Positions 8,252 through 16,088 of a stretch of DNA of 64,000 nucleotides are shown piece after piece. The notes under the pieces were generated by a model. The model ran no database searches. It was given only the letters and a program-made list of their open reading frames with translations, and was not told the origin of the DNA. How positions within the stretch are numbered: the first letter of the stretch is position 1; every line of letters begins with the position of its first letter. This DNA is from Niallia circulans NBRC 13626 (GTDB lineage: Bacteria; Bacillota; Bacilli; Bacillales; Cytobacillaceae): NCBI RefSeq assembly GCF_001591585.1, contig NZ_BCVE01000001.1, forward strand, positions 248,001 through 312,000, written 5' to 3'. The position numbers were made by a program, and so were the translations under genes.

Positions 8252-8638
8252 TCAAATCTGTCTTTTACAAACAATTTGAATTGGGTTCCCATCGAGATCT
8301 TGCACCCACCCTGCTCGTAAATCCTTTAAAAAATCATGTGGGGCAGATAACAGGGTGGCGCCATTTTCTATTATATATTGAATAGCTGAATCTGTATCTT
8401 CTGTCCATAACACGATTTCGCAACCCCTATTTTTTCCAGGCTTTAAATCATGTACTTCTTGTGCAGATTCTTTTGTTGCAATTCCTAAATTAAAACCGTC
8501 CAATAAAAGTTCATAATGTACTGGTTTTCCCTCGATTTCCGCTACAAAGGTTTGTGTGAATCCAAGCTTTTGATAAAATTGTTTTGATTTGTCTATATCA
8601 TTCACATACAGAATAATTTGTGGAGATTTAAAGTTCAT
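8252..8638 (-). CDS. VOC-superfamily (glyoxalase/bleomycin resistance-like) protein
   Basis: 128 residues with the two beta-alpha-beta-beta-beta modules of the VOC fold. IILYVNDIDKSKQFYQKLGF opens the first module and WTEDTDSAIQYIIENGA the second, followed by DLDGNPIQIV with its C-terminal strand. Family members act as metal-dependent isomerases, dioxygenases or drug-binding resistance proteins; the substrate cannot be read here. GGGAGG precedes the ATG. It appears monocistronic. Confidence 0.82.
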   Translation of the reverse strand: MNFKSPQIILYVNDIDKSKQFYQKLGFTQTFVAEIEGKPVHYELLLDGFNLGIATKESAQEVHDLKPGKNRGCEIVLWTEDTDSAIQYIIENGATLLSAPHDFLKDLRAGWVQDLDGNPIQIVCKRQI

Positions 8639-8837
8639 TCAATTTCCCTCCCAAATTCTGAAAATATTGTCCTCCAGTATTTTTATCTATTATGATAAAG
8701 AAAGTTCCAACACCCATTAGCTTATATTATCTAAAATGCACCTTAATAAGGCAGTTTATAACTCTTTATTACGCTTTTTCTTTCAGTTCAAAAAGGAAGT
8801 TCGTGTGAAATCAAGACAATCTTCTCATTGAAGTCAT

Positions 8838-9500
8838 TCATTTCTTGCCAACAAACTTATGTGATCCATCACAATTAGGCATTTTTTGGGAAAGGCCACA
8901 AATACAGTCATTTAATCCCTTGCCATTTAGGATTCTCTCCATTGCTTTTTCAATCCTTGTTACTTTTGTTTTTGCTTGCTTTGGCTGGGAAAAATGAAGA
9001 ATGTATGCTCTTTGGCGTCCTGGTGTCAATCCTTCAAAAGCTGTTTTTAATGCTGGTATTTCTTCAAATTTCATTTCAAGTTCTTCAGGAATACTGAATT
9101 CTTTATGCTCTTTTATCGTCACTTCCAAACCGGATTTTTCCACTTCAATTGCTTCAAGAATATATTCTTTTATGACAGATTCCCTTTTCACTATTTCTTG
9201 TAAATTCTTAAAGCGGATTTGCCGTGCTGCCTGGACATTTTCTGTTTGTTGGACTAGAATTCCTTGAGGATCCTTTAAGAGAGCACCTTTATGAAATAAC
9301 AGGGCACAATACTCTTTAAATCCATGAATAAGCACAATGTTTTTATTTTTATAAGTGTAGCATGGATGCATCCATTTAAATTCTTCGGTCAGTTCTTCGC
9401 ACTCAAGAGCAAGCTGTCTTAGCTTCACATATTCTTCCTGCCATTTGCTATCTTTGCTTAAATATTCTTCCACCTGAGGATTTAATTTTCTATTTGTCAT
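8838..9500 (-). CDS. DUF1801/YdeI-like protein with C-terminal CDGSH iron-sulfur motif
   Basis: 220 residues. The N-terminal ~110 are a DUF1801/YdhG-like fold (FKWMHPCYTYKNKNIVLIHGF), the middle is the YdeI/OmdA-type region (LTPGRQRAYILHFSQPK), and the end carries CICGLSQKMPNCDGSH. That last stretch fits the CxCx2Sx3PxCDGSH signature of [2Fe-2S] CDGSH proteins exactly. I start at ATG 9498-9500, preceded by AGAAGGGTG, rather than the upstream TTG that overlaps the previous gene. It lies 20 bp downstream of fra, so the two are probably co-transcribed. An iron or redox role is inferred from motif and neighbour. Confidence 0.82.
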   Translation of the reverse strand: MTNRKLNPQVEEYLSKDSKWQEEYVKLRQLALECEELTEEFKWMHPCYTYKNKNIVLIHGFKEYCALLFHKGALLKDPQGILVQQTENVQAARQIRFKNLQEIVKRESVIKEYILEAIEVEKSGLEVTIKEHKEFSIPEELEMKFEEIPALKTAFEGLTPGRQRAYILHFSQPKQAKTKVTRIEKAMERILNGKGLNDCICGLSQKMPNCDGSHKFVGKK

Positions 9501-9520
9501 ACGAGTACACCCTTCTATTA

Positions 9521-9895
9521 TTACTCTTTTCTCCAAAATGTCTTACAATTTGCTTTATCAGTAATATTAAAGTCAATCATTTTTTCTAATAAAGAAAAAT
9601 CAACGGGATTGTCCCACTTTATTCGTACGAGCTGATTCGTATGATCATAGCCAGCTTGCACAATTGCTTCTGAAAATTGGATGATTCCCGCTCGTTCAGG
9701 TGCAACTGCCAAATGCTGCTTTGCAATACTAAAGCCAATTATGAATGTTTCATGATCTGTAAACATCGGCTGATTCCAAGCCATTTTCGGAACTAAATTG
9801 GGGAATTTCTTCATTACCCACTGTAAAACCTCTTCTGTTCGAGACCGATGCTCTGGATTATCAATCCCTGCTAAAAAATCTGCAAATACTTCCAT
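9521..9895 (-). CDS. fra: Frataxin-like iron chaperone Fra (YdhG, DUF1801)
   Basis: 124 residues closely resembling B. subtilis YdhG/Fra: FADFLAGIDNPEHRSRTEEVLQWV is broken here by the family helix, followed by AWNQPMFTDHETFIIGFS, KQHLAVAPE and a final NCKTFW. Fra binds iron and supplies it for Fe-S cluster and heme formation in B. subtilis. The gene heads a two-gene unit with a CDGSH iron-sulfur protein 20 bp downstream. The assignment rests on overall similarity from memory. Confidence 0.85.
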   Translation of the reverse strand: MEVFADFLAGIDNPEHRSRTEEVLQWVMKKFPNLVPKMAWNQPMFTDHETFIIGFSIAKQHLAVAPERAGIIQFSEAIVQAGYDHTNQLVRIKWDNPVDFSLLEKMIDFNITDKANCKTFWRKE

Positions 9896-10056
9896 ATTTA
9901 TCCTCCAACATACATTCTATTGCCACTTAATCTTATTTTGATTCTGAGTCTATCATATCGTATATTCATTTGTTATTCTAGATACAAAGAAGGTTAAGAT
10001 TCAACACTTTTGCTATAGTTATAAGTTCTTTATACTTATTGTCTTAGCTATTATCC

Positions 10057-10227
10057 TTAAAAATATACTACACTTAATCCAACATAAATTAACATAGAAA
10101 TGATAATAAACACTGAAAAGAATAGCCCCTTGCCAAAGCTAGACCAGTTTTTCATCCATCCCCATCTGCTTTTATTTCTATCAAGCCAAAAACAATCTGT
10201 AAGAACAACCAATCCTATTATTATCAT
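10057..10227 (-). CDS. Possible small two-helix membrane protein
   Basis: An uninterrupted minus-strand frame codes for 56 residues from ATG 10225-10227: a hydrophobic segment, a polar WLDRNKSRWGWMKNW loop and a second hydrophobic segment ending in TAA. The composition looks like real protein. The doubt is the start. A strong AAGGGAGGGAG site lies 21 nt before this ATG, and the frame stays open to it (KKNPIV) with no standard start codon at the right distance. Either an unusual start is used or the 5' end is damaged. Confidence 0.42.
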   Translation of the reverse strand: MIIIGLVVLTDCFWLDRNKSRWGWMKNWSSFGKGLFFSVFIIISMLIYVGLSVVYF

Positions 10228-10412
10228 TAAGACAATCGGATTCTTCTTCTCCCTCCCTTATGATCATTATATGAAAAGTTATTCTATTTTAATCTTGCTC
10301 TAAAAGTTCTTTACCGATTAGCTAAAATTCTCTTTTTTCTTCTATAAATTTTGTTATATTAAAAGAACAGTAAAATTCAATAAGTAATATACAAACACAA
10401 GGAGACACTTTG

Positions 10413-10979
10413 ATGAAGGAAATTATATTTGTAACAACCAACAAAGGAAAAATTGCATCTGCTGAAAAGGAATTAAAAAATATAAAAGTGACTCCTATAC
10501 AGGAAGAGTTAAGCGAGCCACGTACTGACGATATTAAAGAGATTGCTAAACAAAAAGTCTTGCAAGCATATGAAATCGTTAAGAGACCATGCGTTGCTTT
10601 AGATACTGGTTTTTTCATCGAAGAATTAAACGGTTTTCCTAGAGCATATGTAAACCATATGTTAGATACTATCGGTATTACTGGTATATTGAAATTACTA
10701 AAAGAGGAAAATAACCGTGCTTGCGAATTTAGATCTTGTTTGGCCTATTATGATGGTGAACAAATAACCTACTTTGAGAGCAAATCACAAGGAACGATAG
10801 CTGAAGAAATAAGAGGTTTAGATAATGATAAAAAATGGTCTGATCTCTGGTATATTTTCATTCCCAAACATTTAAATAAAACACTTGCTGAATTTACGGA
10901 AGATGATTTCCATATATATGAAGAAAAGAAAGAAGAGTCCTGTATTCGTAAATTTGGAAAATGGTTTGAAGCGTTGTGA
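10413..10979 (+). CDS. Ham1/RdgB-like non-canonical purine NTP pyrophosphatase
   Basis: 188 residues. VTTNKGKIASAEKEL at the N-terminus is the Ham1/RdgB substrate loop, followed by ALDTGFFIEELNGFPRAY, the metal and base-binding region, and an EE/D-rich end. The family hydrolyses ITP, XTP and similar nucleotides to monophosphates, cleaning the nucleotide pool. It is diverged from the housekeeping RdgB, with which it shares only the core, so a specialised substrate is possible. The ATG at 10413 has GGAG 8 nt upstream. A strong hairpin follows it. Confidence 0.8.
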   Translation: MKEIIFVTTNKGKIASAEKELKNIKVTPIQEELSEPRTDDIKEIAKQKVLQAYEIVKRPCVALDTGFFIEELNGFPRAYVNHMLDTIGITGILKLLKEENNRACEFRSCLAYYDGEQITYFESKSQGTIAEEIRGLDNDKKWSDLWYIFIPKHLNKTLAEFTEDDFHIYEEKKEESCIRKFGKWFEAL

Positions 10980-10997
10980 TAGAGAAAATCTAATAAA

Positions 10998-11042
10998 AGC
11001 GGTGCAAGAACATACTTAAACACAATATGTTCTTGCACCGAA
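10998..11042. terminator. Strong bidirectional hairpin terminator
   Basis: CGGTGCAAGAACATA (11000-11014) pairs perfectly with TATGTTCTTGCACCG (11026-11040). The tails are A-rich downstream and TTTTA on the minus strand. It lies between the convergent pyrophosphatase and membrane-protein genes. Confidence 0.7.
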
Positions 11043-11125
11043 AAAGCAAACAAGGAATGCTTGGATTCTATTATCTTCATAATCTTAGTTTATTTTATTA
11101 TTTAACAAATGAACATATAAATTGT

Positions 11126-11581
11126 TTATAGCAAATCCTTATTTTTGTTATAAGAACGTTTTAAAGAAATGTAGTTAACGAAAAACCATAGCAAACCTGC
11201 GAACACTATTAACATAATTGTTTCCATCCATTCATTTATATTGGCTGGAAAACCTGAAAAAATAGCATAAAACAAGAAAAATAAAATGACAAAACTACTT
11301 GTTTTCATCACAATACTTCTTAATTCTTTCTTATAAGAATCTTCTGTTGCAATATCTGCATACTCAATGCCAGATAGTATATACCGCCCTAACACATAAA
11401 GGAGAAATATAGCAATAGGTAGTAATAGAGATGTTTTAGCATCTAAATTAACATAGTTATTCAGTATAAGCATTCCTGCAAGGATAAGCAAAAGGATTAT
11501 TGCTCCTTCTGAAAAAAAGTACAAAATCCTTTTTTCCTTATATTCATCATTAGGTATTAAAAAAGATATCCAAGATCTCAT
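11126..11581 (-). CDS. Four-helix membrane protein paired with HTH regulator
   Basis: 151 residues with four membrane segments and a short cytoplasmic loop (YADIATEDSYKKELRSIVMK) between helices 2 and 3, ending in a basic tail. It resembles the small membrane proteins (DUF3278/DUF2975-like) that accompany short XRE regulators; I cannot fix the family. The ATG overlaps the regulator stop as ATGA, with GGGAGGT 8 nt upstream, so translation is coupled. Confidence 0.7.
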   Translation of the reverse strand: MRSWISFLIPNDEYKEKRILYFFSEGAIILLLILAGMLILNNYVNLDAKTSLLLPIAIFLLYVLGRYILSGIEYADIATEDSYKKELRSIVMKTSSFVILFFLFYAIFSGFPANINEWMETIMLIVFAGLLWFFVNYISLKRSYNKNKDLL

Positions 11582-11778
11582 GACAACTCGACCTCCCAAA
11601 ATAAATCATCTAATGTTGTATTTAATTCTTTAGCAATAGCAATACATAAATTCAAACTAGGATTGTATTCTCCTTTTTCAATCAAACCGATAGTCTGCCT
11701 AGTAGCATTCACTCGTTTTGCAAGCTGTTCTTGTGTTAAACCTTTTTCTATTCTTGCTAGTTTCATTTTACTTGCCAT
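11578..11778 (-). CDS. Short XRE-family transcriptional regulator (YgzD/YvaO type)
   Basis: 66 residues forming one HTH_XRE domain: ARIEKGLTQEQLAKRVNAT, RQTIGLIEKGEYNPSLNLCI and a short tail ending DDLFWEVELS. This subgroup is widespread in Firmicutes beside small membrane proteins. Two near-identical palindromes upstream are obvious candidate operators, so autorepression is likely. It is first in a two-gene coupled unit. The inducer is unknown. Confidence 0.88.
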   Translation of the reverse strand: MASKMKLARIEKGLTQEQLAKRVNATRQTIGLIEKGEYNPSLNLCIAIAKELNTTLDDLFWEVELS

Positions 11779-11814
11779 ATACTCACCTACACAATGAAAT
11801 ATATATTTAACAAT

Positions 11815-11868
11815 ATGTAAGATTTATCTTACATTATATATTTATAAAATGCAAGATAAATCTTACAT
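11815..11868. promoter_or_regulatory. Twin operator palindromes for the XRE regulator
   Basis: ATGTAAGATTTATCTTACAT (11815-11834) is a perfect 9-2-9 inverted repeat. A second copy, ATGCAAGATAAATCTTACAT (11849-11868), has one mismatch between arms. Their centres are 34 bp apart and flank a minus-strand TATAAT-like box, ideal for repression of the HTH gene. Beyond it, 11869-12411 has no gene of normal size and one micro-ORF pair described separately. Confidence 0.75.
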
Positions 11869-12119
11869 TGAAAATTATAATTCCTTAGCAACAATAACAT
11901 CTCTTTGTCTAATCACGCATTTAAACTGAAAATTACATCTTTTATTCTCATACTAAAAAATTTGTTATGTTTTTTCGAAATCACTTCTTCCCCCCCCTTA
12001 TAGATTCGCTAGTTAGACGATATAGTTATACCGTAGGATTCACTTTTTAAGGGTAATAAGTTTTCTTCCGTAATGATAATTACTCTTTATTCCTCTCCAT
12101 CATAATTACTTGATAAATA

Positions 12120-12156
12120 AAAAAGCTAAATTCAGTTAAGAATTCAGCCAATCATT
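12120..12156 (-). terminator. Orphan terminator
   Basis: Minus-strand GCTGAATTC/GAATTTAGC stem-loop followed by TTTTTTATTT. No conventional gene ends here. It lies immediately after two micro-ORFs. Confidence 0.5.
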
Positions 12157-12177
12157 TTGCATCTGAATATTTTGTAT

Positions 12178-12297
12178 TCAATAACAAGATTTTTCTTTAA
12201 ACATAGCAAATTACTCCTGTTAAGAAGGATTCATCGATAAAATAAATATTAGGTAAAATAAAAACTTCACTAACAATGGAAACGCCTCGAATATCAT
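12178..12297 (-). other. Two possible micro-ORFs (25 and 8 codons)
   Basis: ATG at 12295-12297 opens a 25-residue hydrophobic peptide beginning MIFEAFPLLVKFLFY, with AGGAG about 8 nt before it. After its stop, CAGGAG and ATG at 12202-12204 open an 8-residue peptide. A terminator follows directly. The order site-ORF-site-ORF-terminator is suggestive of a small peptide unit, but frames this short occur by chance. Confidence 0.3.
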
Positions 12298-12411
12298 ATA
12301 ACATGCTCCTATCCTATTCGATTATCTAATATATAATATGAAGCGACTCCTTTTTTTTGTAAGCGTTATCTTTATGATAATAAAAAAAAAACTCTCAAAC
12401 AGAGAATCACC

Positions 12412-12696
12412 TTAACTAACTTTATAAAACTTATCAATCTTACCAGCCAATATTCTTAGAAAGTCATTAATGGTCATATTTTCAATTTTTTTAGAATACC
12501 ATGACAATTTATTCCCCATGTCTTCTCCATCATAATTAACATTTAATGGAACATACCCTTTTGTTTTGGAAGCTAAAGTATGATCGAAGGCAATGATTAA
12601 TACTTTCCCCTCAGGCGTTTCTAACTTCACTTTATACCTTGGAAATTTGTAATCTGTGCTATACTTTACACCTTTAATCTTAGCCTTTGTTTTCAT
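12412..12696 (-). CDS. Hypothetical small basic protein
   Basis: 94 residues, basic and soluble: a beta-rich N-terminus (KIKGVKYSTDYKFPRYKVKL), then ILIIAFDHTLASK-like strands and an acidic-to-basic C-terminus. I do not recognise it. The start at 12694-12696 has AAAAGGAGA upstream. A longer reading to 12798 lacks a site. A weak hairpin plus a T-run just beyond 12412 may end it. It is isolated from other genes. Confidence 0.6.
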   Translation of the reverse strand: MKTKAKIKGVKYSTDYKFPRYKVKLETPEGKVLIIAFDHTLASKTKGYVPLNVNYDGEDMGNKLSWYSKKIENMTINDFLRILAGKIDKFYKVS

Positions 12697-12846
12697 ACAT
12701 TCTCCTTTTCGAGTGTGTCTATTACTATTATAGCTTAAATGGAGATAATTAGACATCTTTAATTGGGATAATGGAAACAATGGGTATATATTCATCACAA
12801 AACAACAAATATTTCTACCTATCTTACACCTTTTTCCCGTAAGTTA

Positions 12847-13029
12847 TTATTCAGTGTCCGCTATTACCTCTACAGAGCCCTCCTCACTGTAATGGATGAT
12901 ATTCACAATTTTGTAATAAGCTTTTTCAATGACAATTGTTTCTCCAATGGAGGGAGGAATTTGATAAATAACTTGTTTTGATTGCCAGCCCTTTACTTTA
13001 TGCTGATATAAAGTATTTAGTCTCACCAT
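12847..13029 (-). CDS. Hypothetical 60-residue protein
   Basis: A short soluble protein with predicted beta strands (IGETIVIEKAYYKIVNIIHY, GSVEVIADTE), resembling small cytosolic Bacillus proteins of unknown role. An AGAAAGAGGCG-like site precedes the ATG. The 54 bp between its terminus and the next minus-strand gene region contain nothing else. No functional clue is visible. Confidence 0.5.
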   Translation of the reverse strand: MVRLNTLYQHKVKGWQSKQVIYQIPPSIGETIVIEKAYYKIVNIIHYSEEGSVEVIADTE

Positions 13030-13109
13030 GCGTTATCGCCTCTTTCTAAGAATGATCCAACAACTAGTAGCTATATGAATATGTATGCATTTCTAAATTT
13101 GTCCTTTCC

Positions 13110-13149
13110 TTTTAAATAAAAAAACTGAAGCCGGTTTATGACTTCAGTT
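13110..13149 (-). terminator. Terminator of the pentapeptide gene
   Basis: AACTGAAG (13123-13130) pairs with CTTCAGTT (13142-13149), followed on the minus strand by TTTTTTTATTT. It lies about 40 bp past the stop of the pentapeptide-repeat gene. Confidence 0.75.
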
Positions 13150-13187
13150 AAGAAAGAGCGCATTCCATAAAAAAGCTCCATAAATAT

Positions 13188-14006
13188 TCACAAAATCTCT
13201 CTCTCTATCCAGTGTTTGGGTCTTTCAAAATAGTTTGGTATTTTAGTATGAACATCGCCAATAGCGGAATTAATTTGCGATTGTGTAAGGAAGAGCGCAG
13301 CTTCCAGGTTTGCTGCCCTTAAGTCAGCGTCTCGTAGATCTGCACCAATAAAATCAGCTCCCCGCAAATCACTATTCCTTAGATTAGCAGCAATCATGAG
13401 CTTCCCTCGAAAATTTTCCCCTTGTAAATCTAATCCTTTTAAATTAGCCCCTATAAAGTCCGATTTATTTTTTAATCTCTTTCTCCCTTTATTCATCCAA
13501 CTCTCTCTATACTTTATGCTTGAAGCAATTAAGAGCTCGTTAACTTTCCTTCGATGAGAATTAAGATCAATTGTTAAAATCTCTTTCGGTGTTCTCTCGG
13601 TTAGTTCAACGGTTTCATCATAAATACGTTGAAGTTTGTCATGAAAAGAAGAAGTTTCCTTTAACGTAAGTGCTTGATTTAGATACCAGAGCATTTCATG
13701 TAGTTGTTGAACAAGCGGAAAGATAAGGAACATTTCTTCTGCATGCTTGCCCCTCCGCCAGTCCTCCCCCTTGTAAATGGTTTGAGATACATGCTGCCCC
13801 GCACCGAAGCATTCATATGATACACAACCGCGGAATCCTGTTTTTCTCAATTTATCATGGATGGAACAAGCATTGTCTGAACATAAATTTCTGCATGGCA
13901 TTCCACTCTCTTTATCAAAGGGAAAATCTGCTGATTCTCCATATGGCAATGCTACACAACATAATCCAAAGCAATTTTGACAATCTGACTTTAACGCATT
14001 AATCAT
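13188..14006 (-). CDS. Cysteine-cluster plus pentapeptide-repeat protein
   Basis: 272 residues in three parts. The N-terminus holds a cysteine set (DCQNCFGLCC, CRNLC, ACSIH, GCVSYECFGAG) suited to metal or Fe-S binding. A helical middle follows. Residues ~190-240 are pentapeptide repeats of the A(D/N)LXX type (ANLRNSDLRGADFIGADLRD) that form a right-handed beta helix. Pentapeptide proteins can mimic DNA or mediate protein contacts; the role here is unknown. The ATG at 14004-14006 has AGGAG 8 nt upstream, better than the TTG two codons earlier. Confidence 0.8.
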   Translation of the reverse strand: MINALKSDCQNCFGLCCVALPYGESADFPFDKESGMPCRNLCSDNACSIHDKLRKTGFRGCVSYECFGAGQHVSQTIYKGEDWRRGKHAEEMFLIFPLVQQLHEMLWYLNQALTLKETSSFHDKLQRIYDETVELTERTPKEILTIDLNSHRRKVNELLIASSIKYRESWMNKGRKRLKNKSDFIGANLKGLDLQGENFRGKLMIAANLRNSDLRGADFIGADLRDADLRAANLEAALFLTQSQINSAIGDVHTKIPNYFERPKHWIEREIL

Positions 14007-14028
14007 TTCCAAAACTCCTAGTAATTAT

Positions 14029-14214
14029 TTATAAGCTTCTCGGTGAATCAGACATACTATTTACTAAAATAATATAAATAAGAATGGATATTGGTATAGT
14101 AATTATAAAGATTAAGCGAATACCTAATGGCGTAATACCAAGAAATTCACCTATCCCCCCACAAACGCCATAAATCGCTTTATTATTTTGGGATTTCCTC
14201 ATTTTGCGATTCAT
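14029..14214 (-). CDS. PspC-domain small membrane protein
   Basis: 61 residues: KAIYGVCGGIGEFLGI is the PspC signature, followed by one membrane segment. PspC proteins sense envelope stress together with PspA/LiaI-type partners. None of those is adjacent here, so this is an orphan PspC. GGGAGGG precedes the ATG. It sits 22 bp upstream of the pentapeptide gene and could share its transcript. Confidence 0.83.
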   Translation of the reverse strand: MNRKMRKSQNNKAIYGVCGGIGEFLGITPLGIRLIFIITIPISILIYIILVNSMSDSPRSL

Positions 14215-14329
14215 CCTAACCCTCCCATTTCATCAAATAAGCATGTGAAATTTCATTATCCTTTTTTCTCATTTCAGAACTTTTCAAGAAATTGATTTCA
14301 TTCTTCTTCAACTAATTGTGTCTTTATCA

Positions 14330-15055
14330 TCATTTCCTTGTAATAAGTGTAAATTCCCAAGGGATATTCTCCTTTTTCCAACCACGGTGTTCCTCAAATC
14401 GATCGATTGTAAACCTAGCCGTAATAACTGCATTAAGAATTTCGCTAAGTGTATAAAAGCGGAGAGAAACATCGGGAAAACCAACTTGCTCTTCTTCAGG
14501 GAAAAAATGTTTATATGCGATATCGCCTGTATGTATTTCCGTATCAAAATAAGCATGCTTCGCCGAGAAATCCTCATTCAAGCATTTCAGCAAAGGATGA
14601 TAATCGCTTAGAATCATTGTGCCACCCTTTTTTAAAAGGGAAAATAAAAGGGACAGAAGTTTATCTAAATCATAAAAATAATGGAGTACTCCACCTTCTA
14701 AATAGAGAATGTCAAACGTTTCTCCGTATGATTGTAAATTGATGTCATAAACATCTCCTACCATATAATTTATGGACGTATTAGCATAATACGCTAGCTC
14801 TTTCGCGTATCGTTCATTTTCCTTTGATAGATCAAAGACTGTCACCTCAGCTCCTAACAGTGCTAATGGCACTGCTTTCCTACCATTTGACCCACATAGA
14901 TTTGCTATCTTTTTGTTCTCGACATTCTCTAAAAATGCTCGAGGGTTTTTCCTTATTTCTTTCGCTTTTTCCTTTGGGTGGCCATCTCGCTTTATCCAAA
15001 ATTCATAGGCACGGTATTCCCATGCTGCTTTATTAGTCGCACTTTGCTCATTCAT
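14330..15055 (-). CDS. Class I SAM-dependent methyltransferase
   Basis: 241 residues. ANLCGSNGRKAVPLALLG followed by VTVFDLS is motif I/II of the Rossmann-type methyltransferase fold, then VGDVYDI and ILYLEGGVLHYF. A 60-residue N-terminal helical part precedes it. GGGGAGG lies before the ATG. The substrate is not evident. The order histidine phosphatase, then methyltransferase, all leftward with NUDIX first, suggests a small accessory operon. Confidence 0.8.
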   Translation of the reverse strand: MNEQSATNKAAWEYRAYEFWIKRDGHPKEKAKEIRKNPRAFLENVENKKIANLCGSNGRKAVPLALLGAEVTVFDLSKENERYAKELAYYANTSINYMVGDVYDINLQSYGETFDILYLEGGVLHYFYDLDKLLSLLFSLLKKGGTMILSDYHPLLKCLNEDFSAKHAYFDTEIHTGDIAYKHFFPEEEQVGFPDVSLRFYTLSEILNAVITARFTIDRFEEHRGWKKENIPWEFTLITRK

Positions 15056-15076
15056 AAGAAAATCCTCCCCTTGAAA

Positions 15077-15646
15077 TCACTCCCATAATCTTTCCACTTC
15101 TACTAATTCATTTTTCATAAATTTCATCCGGTAAATATCTGGCTTTGTCGTATGAAGTAAAAAATCTAAATCAAACCGCCTATCGTAGTAGCTCATCATT
15201 AACGTCATTACTACCCCAGGGGTTCCAATTACGATCTTTTTTCCTACATATGTAGTTAGTAACTGTTTTAAAACCTTTATTGCCCGTTTTTGACATACTC
15301 TATTAGACTCAGCTCCAGCTAAGGCATAATCTGGATTCGAAAACGACTTACTAAGATATGGATACAATTCATTATTAGTTAATGGAACGGCATCTAGACT
15401 AAACACTTTTTCTTTTAAGTCTTCCATAATGAACACCTCTTTGCCCAAGGCTGCAGCTAAATCATTAATGGTTAAGATAGCACGTTGATAAGGACTGGAA
15501 ACAAAAAGATCAATTTCTTCCTTTTGTAGCATTTTGCTTATACGTTCAGAATCCTCTTTTCCTTTTTCTGTTAACCCTCTTGTTCTTTCTGTTCCTTGGG
15601 CTTTTGACGATTCACCGTGTCTTACCATGTAAATATATGTTATCAT
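15077..15646 (-). CDS. Histidine phosphatase family protein lacking the second catalytic histidine
   Basis: About 189 residues. YMVRHGES near the start is the phosphohistidine motif and SSPYQRAILT carries the usual arginine. At the place of the second catalytic histidine, where relatives have THG, this protein reads IVIGTPGVVM, so the histidine is replaced by proline. Activity may therefore be reduced or altered. It begins 1 bp after the NUDIX stop, with GGGAGA upstream. A second, intact relative lies at 31384-31977. Confidence 0.8.
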   Translation of the reverse strand: MITYIYMVRHGESSKAQGTERTRGLTEKGKEDSERISKMLQKEEIDLFVSSPYQRAILTINDLAAALGKEVFIMEDLKEKVFSLDAVPLTNNELYPYLSKSFSNPDYALAGAESNRVCQKRAIKVLKQLLTTYVGKKIVIGTPGVVMTLMMSYYDRRFDLDFLLHTTKPDIYRMKFMKNELVEVERLWE

Positions 15647-15647
15647 T

Positions 15648-16088
15648 TTAATCTCCCACATTTTCCACTCTAATACGTAACCATTCCGTAGGTTTTTTCT
15701 TAATAAAGTGCTTTTCGATAAAGGTAAGAACTTCGTCATTTCCTGGCAGTGTTACGAATTCCTTTGCTTCTTCAAAAGACAACCATTTATACTCACTATG
15801 CTCATTATTTAAACGTACTTCTTGATTTTCCTCTACGATGCCAACAAATACTGGGGCAATATATAGGTAGTTTTCTACAGGCGAATATATTTGGTCAAAT
15901 GTATTCGAACTATAAAGGGCTAGCTTGGTAATACCTGTTTCTTCCTTTACCTCTCTTAGAGCTGCTTCCCAAGCTTGTTCCCCTTGTTCTAGGCTTCCCC
16001 CTATGTAACACCACATATCTTTAAATACTGGAGTTGCTCGTTTCAATAATAAAACTTTATCTAAACCATTTATTTTTTTTAATAACAC
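15648..16088 (-). CDS. NUDIX hydrolase, 5' end possibly frameshifted
   Basis: 146 residues with a full NUDIX box, GGSLEQGEQAWEAALREVKE broken here at 20 residues and continued by ETGI, for pyrophosphate hydrolysis of nucleoside diphosphate-linked compounds. The only in-frame start is GTG at 16088, which cuts the first beta strand. Upstream the same frame continues as TTPICSTGIAVVLLKK with no start. A well-placed GGAGTG and ATG (16130-16132) lead into another frame that stops early. A one- or two-base shift near 16115-16125 would join them, so the annotated start is provisional. Confidence 0.75.
   Translation of the reverse strand: MLLKKINGLDKVLLLKRATPVFKDMWCYIGGSLEQGEQAWEAALREVKEETGITKLALYSSNTFDQIYSPVENYLYIAPVFVGIVEENQEVRLNNEHSEYKWLSFEEAKEFVTLPGNDEVLTFIEKHFIKKKPTEWLRIRVENVGD

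Noticed and set aside
10100-10303. Rightward 67-codon frame
   Set aside because: It overlaps a more convincing minus-strand membrane ORF and has no site or composition of a protein.
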